DNA from: a bacterium
GTDB taxonomy: Bacteria > Chloroflexota > Anaerolineae > Caldilineales > Caldilineaceae
Length of the DNA stretch: 64,000 nt
Assembly: GCA_016124945.1 (NCBI GenBank)
Contig: WGMT01000041.1
Coordinates: 1-64,000, forward strand
Reading direction: 5' to 3'
Shown: piece by piece, positions 58,901-64,000 of the stretch
Layout: each line of letters opens with the position of its first letter
How positions within the stretch are numbered: the stretch's first letter is position 1
The notes under the pieces: generated by a model
The model's input: only the letters and a program-made list of their open reading frames with translations
What the model was told of the DNA's origin: nothing
Database searches by the model: none
Program-made: the position numbers and the translations under genes

Positions 58901-59743
58901 ATGCTTGTTCGCTTGTTGACCTTCAATATCCACGGGTGGCGCACGCAGCACGGGGAACCTAACATTGCCGGCGTCGCCGACCTCCTCACCGCCACCAACC
59001 CCGACATTATTTGTCTGAACGAAGTCTTCCACCCCCAGCGAATTGTAGACAGTCACCTGCCTGTTGGGCAGACGGCACTGGCCTATGTGGCCGAGAAATT
59101 GGGCATGCACTACGTCTTTGGCCCTTGCCTGCGCTGGCCCGCCACCGAGACGCTGCCCGAACACAGCTACGGCAATGCCCTGCTCAGCCGTTGGCCGATT
59201 ATCGCCAGCGCCGCCCATCACCTGACCCCGGTCGAGGGGAAAGAACAACGTGGCCTGCTCGAAGGACGTATCTTGCTCCCCGATCAGCGCACATTTACCG
59301 TCTATGTGACCCACATCGATCACACCGATGAGGGCGCTCGCCTCATCCAACTACGCGCCATCCGCACGTGGACAGTCCGTGATCGCAACCGACCGCATGT
59401 CCTCGCAGGTGATTTCAACGCCATCAGCCCCTGGGATTACGAAGTCCGACCCGATGTGTTGGCGGCACTGTTGCAACATCCCAAAGGCAGCAACATGGTC
59501 GATCACGGCAAAGGGCCGCAGGTGATCCCTGCACTGGAAAAAGCCGGTTACAGCGATGCCATGCGGCTGTGTGGCGAGCCTGGTCAGCAGACCTACATCC
59601 CCGCCGAAAACAGTCTGCGTATCGACTACGTCTGGGCCAGCGAGCCGTTGGCCGCGTCGCTACGCAGCGCCTCCATCTGGTACGAACCTGTCGGCGAAGA
59701 AGTCTCTGATCACCGCCCGGTGCTGGTGGAAATCGAGATCTAA
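58901..59743 (+). CDS. Endonuclease/exonuclease/phosphatase family protein
   Basis: 280 aa. All core motifs of the DNase I-like fold are visible: FNIHGW (Asn), NEVFHP (metal-binding Glu), SYGNALLSRWPI, THIDH, AGDFNAISP (Asp/Asn) and SDHRPV at the C-terminus (catalytic Asp-His). It would hydrolyse a phosphodiester bond in DNA, RNA, lipid or small molecule; the substrate is unknown. No signal peptide, so cytosolic. Its stop is 1 bp before the next ATG, so the two genes are coupled. Confidence 0.88.
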   Translation: MLVRLLTFNIHGWRTQHGEPNIAGVADLLTATNPDIICLNEVFHPQRIVDSHLPVGQTALAYVAEKLGMHYVFGPCLRWPATETLPEHSYGNALLSRWPIIASAAHHLTPVEGKEQRGLLEGRILLPDQRTFTVYVTHIDHTDEGARLIQLRAIRTWTVRDRNRPHVLAGDFNAISPWDYEVRPDVLAALLQHPKGSNMVDHGKGPQVIPALEKAGYSDAMRLCGEPGQQTYIPAENSLRIDYVWASEPLAASLRSASIWYEPVGEEVSDHRPVLVEIEI

Positions 59744-59744
59744 C

Positions 59745-61982
59745 ATGAATCTTTTCGATCAAGCGCGTGAAGACCGCTTGGAAGAAGAAGCACCCCTGGC
59801 GGCGCGCATGCGCCCGCGCACCCTCGACGAGTTTTTTGGGCAAGAGGCCATCATCGGCCCGGGGCGTCTTTTGCGGCGCGCCATCCAGGCGGATCGGCTC
59901 AGCAGCCTCATCTTCTACGGCCCCCCCGGCACAGGCAAGACGACACTGGCGCGTGTCATCGCCAACACCACGGCGGCGTATTTCACCGCGCTCAACGCTG
60001 TGCTCGCCGGCGTCAAAGACATCCGCGAAGCGGTGGCGGCGGCCCAGGAACGGTTGGCGTTGCACAACCGGCGCACAATCCTCTTCATCGACGAAGTGCA
60101 CCGCTTCAACAAAGCCCAACAAGATGCGCTGCTGCCCTGGGTGGAGAACGGCACCGTCATCTTCATCGGCGCAACGACGGAAAATCCCTACTTTGAAGTC
60201 AACAAAGCGCTGGTCAGCCGTAGCCGTATCTTTCAGCTCAAACCGTTGAATGAAGACGATCTGCGCCATGTGGTACGCCTCGCCCTACGTGATCCGGTGC
60301 GGGGCTTTGGCCGCTTGAATGTGGAAATCGACGACGACGCCCTCGATCACCTCGTCAACGTGGCCAACGGCGACGCCCGCGCCCTCCTCAACGCGCTGGA
60401 ATTGGCGGTGGAAACCACCGATCCCGGCGACGATTCGATTGTCCGCATCACGTTGTCCATCGCCGAAGAATCGATCCAGCGCCGCGCCGTCCTCTACGAC
60501 AAGGAGGGCGATGTCCATTTTGACACCATCAGCGCCTTCATCAAGAGTCTGCGTGGCAGCGATCCCGATGCAGCACTCTACTGGCTGGCCAAAATGGTCT
60601 ATGCCGGCGAGGAGCCCCGCTTCATCTTCCGCCGTATGCTGATCTTCGCCAGCGAAGACGTGGGCATGGCCGATCCCAAGGCTGTGCAAGTGGTGGCCGC
60701 CTGCGCCGAATCGTTCGACCGTGTCGGCCTGCCCGAAGGACAGTTTCCATTGGCGCAGGCTGCGATCTACCTGGCTACGGCGGAAAAGACCAACAGCGTC
60801 TTCGCGTTTTTTGACGCGTTGGATACGGTGCAAAAGGAGCCTGAGCAGGATGTGCCCAGCCACCTGCGCGACGCCAACCGCGACAAACAGGGGTTTGGTC
60901 ATGGTGAAGGCTACCTTTACCCCCATGCATTTCGTGAACATTGGGTGGCGCAGCAATACCTGCCCGAAATGCTCCAGGGTAAGCTCTTCTATCAGCCCAC
61001 CGCGCAAGGGTACGAAGCAGGCATCCGCACCCAGGTGAGCCGCCGCCGCGAGGCGCAATTGGCTGCCATGCTTGAGGACGACGGCGCGCCTGCCGAAATC
61101 CTCACCTACTCGCCCGACGATCCTGTGCGCGAGCGCTGGCTCCAACGGACGATCTCCAATGTAGGCGTGGAAATGGGCGCGCTGCGCGACCGCCTGCTGG
61201 GTGCGGGTCCACTGCCGCGGCATGCTGTGTTGCTCGATCTCAACGCCGGTACGGGTCTCCTTACCTGGGAGGCGCTACGGCGTCTGCCCGAAGGGGGCGT
61301 CTACGCCCTGGTGCGTGAGGAAGCCGACCTGGCTGTACTGCATGAGCAGATTCAGGCGCTCACGGAAATCGAGCGGCCCACCATCCTCCACGGGGAAATT
61401 TCCGATCTAGCGCGTCTGCTCCCCGCCGACTTGACGCAGTTCGACGCCATTGTTGGCCGCAACGCACTTTTGCCGTTGACGGACAAACCTGCCGCCATCG
61501 CCGAACTCCGTGCACGGCTGACAGCGCAAGGGTGGCTATCCCTGGCCGAGCGTATTTCGCACTATACCCAGCGTTTGTACGATCTGGTTGATCTGTCCGC
61601 TCTGCCCGGTGACCTACGACGGCGCATCCTCGACGCCGAAGAGGCAATCTACGAAGCGGAGGAAGATCCGCTGGTCAATTGGCGCGAACTCAGTTTGAAG
61701 AGTTGGTTCGAGGATGCTTTCGCCGATGAACTTTCTTCCGGCGCGGCCACGCTCTCGGCGACGGTGGAGCGTTCATCCGCCGACATCCAGGTGACGAAGA
61801 CCGTGTTGGGGCGGTGGTTTGGGCCAGGGCGAGGGGATCGTCCGTCCTATGCAGAGCATTTGGGTGTACTACTAACCCACGAAGAAGTAAAACAGGTCGA
61901 GAAGTTGTTTGCTGCCCAACTGCTCAACCGCAAAGTTGCCTGGCAAAGCCGGGCTGCATTGGTGAAGCTAAAGCTGGGATAA
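59745..61982 (+). CDS. rarA: RarA/MgsA-type AAA+ ATPase fused to a methyltransferase-like domain
   Basis: 745 aa from ATG 59745; known RarA proteins are about 430-450 aa. Residues 1-440 match RarA throughout: LAARMRPRTLDEFFGQEAII, Walker A GPPGTGKTTLARVIA, Walker B ILFIDEVHRFNKAQQDALLP, sensor GATTENPYFEVN, and the C-terminal GFGHGEGYLYPHAFREHWVAQQYLPE. RarA works at stalled replication forks. Residues about 490-590 then look like a Rossmann methyltransferase (VLLDLNAGTGLLTWEALRRL, FDAIVGRNALLPL), possibly inactive. A similar fusion may occur in related genomes; I cannot check. Confidence 0.88.
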   Translation: MNLFDQAREDRLEEEAPLAARMRPRTLDEFFGQEAIIGPGRLLRRAIQADRLSSLIFYGPPGTGKTTLARVIANTTAAYFTALNAVLAGVKDIREAVAAAQERLALHNRRTILFIDEVHRFNKAQQDALLPWVENGTVIFIGATTENPYFEVNKALVSRSRIFQLKPLNEDDLRHVVRLALRDPVRGFGRLNVEIDDDALDHLVNVANGDARALLNALELAVETTDPGDDSIVRITLSIAEESIQRRAVLYDKEGDVHFDTISAFIKSLRGSDPDAALYWLAKMVYAGEEPRFIFRRMLIFASEDVGMADPKAVQVVAACAESFDRVGLPEGQFPLAQAAIYLATAEKTNSVFAFFDALDTVQKEPEQDVPSHLRDANRDKQGFGHGEGYLYPHAFREHWVAQQYLPEMLQGKLFYQPTAQGYEAGIRTQVSRRREAQLAAMLEDDGAPAEILTYSPDDPVRERWLQRTISNVGVEMGALRDRLLGAGPLPRHAVLLDLNAGTGLLTWEALRRLPEGGVYALVREEADLAVLHEQIQALTEIERPTILHGEISDLARLLPADLTQFDAIVGRNALLPLTDKPAAIAELRARLTAQGWLSLAERISHYTQRLYDLVDLSALPGDLRRRILDAEEAIYEAEEDPLVNWRELSLKSWFEDAFADELSSGAATLSATVERSSADIQVTKTVLGRWFGPGRGDRPSYAEHLGVLLTHEEVKQVEKLFAAQLLNRKVAWQSRAALVKLKLG

Positions 61983-62086
61983 AGGGTGGGGATTTTTGAG
62001 GCGATTCGGACTACACCGTAGCGGCGCTATGTATTGCGCCCTTACCGGAGCGATCCGAGTAAGTCTTAACCATAAACACAACTTTT

Positions 62087-64000
62087 TTACAGAATCATGG
62101 GAGGAGAATCTATGGCCTGGATATTTTCACTGGAGATTGGGAGTTCAAACGTAAATGTAGTGCCCTGGTGGCTGCTACGTACCCAGATACGTCCATCGTG
62201 GGCCTCGATGATGCGACGAACGTTGGCCAAACCTAAACCAGTCCCGGCGTAGGTTTTGACGGTGCTATGTGCGCGATAGTAGCGTTCCCAAATGCGGTCG
62301 AGTTCTGCTTCGGGGATGCCAATACCGGTGTCGCTGATGGAAATGATCACCTTGGCTTCGTTTTGATCGATCTGTACTGACACCTGGCCGCCAGGGCGGT
62401 TATACTTTATGGCGTTGCTGAGCAAGTTGTCGAAGAGTTGCCCCAAGCGTCCGGCGTCGCCAAGGACAAAGGCCTGCTCGACGCTATGATCGATCTGAAT
62501 CTCCAGCCCAGCCTGGCGCGCACTCATCACGGCGCTGCGCACGGCGTTGGTTGCCACAGCCACCAAGTCCACTGGTTCTTCTTTGAGTGGCTGCGACTCG
62601 ATCTGTTTTAGCTTCAAGATATCACCAACCAGCCGGTTCACCGCCTCGGTTCGCTCTTGAATGACCTCCAGTGCTTCCCGTTGCTCATCATTAATATCGC
62701 CCATAGCGCCTTCAATCATCAGATCTGTATAGCCGCGAATGAAGGTGAGCGGGGCTCGAAGATCATGGGTAATGTTCTGGATGAACTCATCGCGTTGTTG
62801 GTCCATGCGGTAAAGCGTATCGTGGGCTTCCATGAGTTCCACTGCGCGTGCCCTGGCTTGGCTGAGTAATCGTGTTTTAAGCATCGCCGCCCCAGCCAAA
62901 TCGGCAATCGTTCGGACCAAACGCCGAGTCATCGGGTCGGCAATGACCCGGTTGGCGACAATCACACCGATCACCTCGAGCCCTGACCTCAGCGGGATGT
63001 TGATTAACTCTTCAACAACCAGATCCGCGTGGGCATATTCTATCCGTTTGGCAATCTCTTCAGGATCGTTAACTTCTACCCATTCACCGTGGAGGATACT
63101 TTGCGCGAAGGTGCTATCGTGGCTGTAAAATGGCCGTGTGTTGAAGTAGGTACAGTAGGCATCAGAGAGGTTGTAGCCCACAGCTAGCCGCAATGTGTCC
63201 CCTAGCTCTTGGCGGAGGATCACTGCGCCCTGGAGTGTTGTGTAATCATCGCTATGGTTCAGCAGGGACATGACACGCTGTAGAATCAGTTGTAGCATGT
63301 CATCTAGCTCAATGGTGCGGTTTAATGCTTCGCTGATATCCGCCAGGATCGTCACTTCGTTTAGGCGTCGTTGTGTTTCTTCAATCAGCCGAAGGTTGCC
63401 TAACGCAGTGGCTGTCTGGTTACAGAGGAGAACAATGTTGCTGCGTACTTCCTGTGAAAATGCATCGGGCAGATAGCTCTTCAGCGTTAAGCAGCCGACC
63501 ATTTTGGTTTGCTGATGCGACAACAAAGGGACAAGCAGAACAGAGCGAACTTCACGAGGATCCGGCTGATGGCTGGGCCGCCACTCCTTGTTGCCGCGGA
63601 CATCGGCAAAATAGATTTCTTTGCGCTCATGACGCATTTGGGCCAGGTGAGGAATCGTACTGACATAAACCGTACGATGACGTGCTTCGGCTGGGTCGGT
63701 GTATCCTTCCACAGCGGCAAAATAACCGACATCGCCATTGTCCGGATCAAGCAACATGACTGAACCTGCATCGTAATCTGCAAACTGACTTACCGTAGAT
63801 AAGAGCGCTTCGGTTGCTTCAACAAGTGTTGTCATCTCCATCAAGTGGAATGAGAACTCAAGTTGAATTTCAGCAGACGGTCTGGGTAGGTGCTTCATGT
63901 GCAACAACTTTGCTTTCGCAATGGCAGTAGAAACTTGAGCGGCAACCTGCTCGCCTCTCTCCATCTCTTCTGGCGTTATAGCTCGCGGCTCGAAGTACCC
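62087..64000 (-). CDS. GAF-domain sensor histidine kinase, 5' end outside the window
   Basis: Partial: the frame stays open to the window edge (GYFEPRAITPEE before the ATG at 63964), and the first residues look like the end of another GAF domain. The visible part has two GAF domains (about 63950-63400 and 63390-62870), a histidine kinase dimerisation region with the phospho-acceptor in QNITHDLRAPLTFIRGY, and an ATPase domain with N-box NLLSNAIKYNRPGG, G1 DTGIGIP and G2 GTGLGLANVRRII. It would sense a small ligand or light through GAF and phosphorylate an unseen response regulator. No TM segment is visible. Confidence 0.9.
   Translation of the reverse strand, partial: GYFEPRAITPEEMERGEQVAAQVSTAIAKAKLLHMKHLPRPSAEIQLEFSFHLMEMTTLVEATEALLSTVSQFADYDAGSVMLLDPDNGDVGYFAAVEGYTDPAEARHRTVYVSTIPHLAQMRHERKEIYFADVRGNKEWRPSHQPDPREVRSVLLVPLLSHQQTKMVGCLTLKSYLPDAFSQEVRSNIVLLCNQTATALGNLRLIEETQRRLNEVTILADISEALNRTIELDDMLQLILQRVMSLLNHSDDYTTLQGAVILRQELGDTLRLAVGYNLSDAYCTYFNTRPFYSHDSTFAQSILHGEWVEVNDPEEIAKRIEYAHADLVVEELINIPLRSGLEVIGVIVANRVIADPMTRRLVRTIADLAGAAMLKTRLLSQARARAVELMEAHDTLYRMDQQRDEFIQNITHDLRAPLTFIRGYTDLMIEGAMGDINDEQREALEVIQERTEAVNRLVGDILKLKQIESQPLKEEPVDLVAVATNAVRSAVMSARQAGLEIQIDHSVEQAFVLGDAGRLGQLFDNLLSNAIKYNRPGGQVSVQIDQNEAKVIISISDTGIGIPEAELDRIWERYYRAHSTVKTYAGTGLGLANVRRIIEAHDGRIWVRSSHQGTTFTFELPISSENIQAIDSPPMIL

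Overview
This 64 kb window looks like a chromosomal segment of a free-living, GC-rich bacterium. The most likely phylum is Chloroflexota (Anaerolineae/Caldilineae-like). That is an inference from the gene families, the many STAND-type NTPases and the dense long intergenic palindromes. No rRNA or tRNA gene was seen to confirm it.

Left part (1-7272): an SLC13-type anion permease (minus), an unresolved stretch, a STAS-like protein, a secreted beta-propeller-like protein, an aldose-1-epimerase-like protein (minus) and a small secreted protein. Several of these genes end inside dispersed repeats.

Centre (7273-46198): an almost uninterrupted plus-strand locus for an extracellular contractile injection system (eCIS, phage-tail-like, of the Afp/PVC class). 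Order: DUF4255/Pvc16-like cap, a carboxypeptidase-regulatory-like protein, sheath 1, tube 1, sheath 2, tube 2, CIS tube/LysM-type adaptor, a tiny DUF5908-like protein, gpD-like hub, gpV-like spike, a baseplate-region protein with a hydrophobic C-terminal anchor, gp25, gpJ and gpI. An IS630-type insertion sequence and repeats follow. Then come three proteins sharing an N-terminal domain (319, 665 and 1219 aa), a 487-aa protein, the AAA+ ATPase, and a 2531-aa protein. That giant carries acidic N-terminal repeats, annexin-like repeats, a hydrophobic segment, a Hint domain and a GIY-YIG nuclease-like C-terminus. A HEAT/formylglycine-generating-enzyme-like protein closes the locus. I recognise no separate tape-measure, PAAR tip or tail-fibre gene. 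The 2531-aa protein is the obvious toxin payload and could also be the ruler. Most spacers of about 100 bp or more in the locus are filled by long inverted repeats of several families, and two such repeats sit in frame inside coding sequences.

Right-centre (46311-58614, all minus): a visibly AT-richer block. It has five consecutive P-loop NTPase genes (one membrane-anchored, one with a winged-helix DNA-binding domain, one STAND-TPR) ended by a good intrinsic terminator. Downstream are a GNAT acetyltransferase, a radical SAM/SPASM protein with a PqqD-like domain and a Cys-containing N-terminal extension, and a 43-codon membrane peptide gene ended by another terminator. The NTPase set looks like an undescribed signalling or conflict system; its function is not known.

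Right end (58901-64000): an endonuclease/exonuclease/phosphatase family protein, a RarA-type AAA+ ATPase fused to a methyltransferase-like domain, and a GAF-domain sensor histidine kinase (minus) whose start lies beyond the window.
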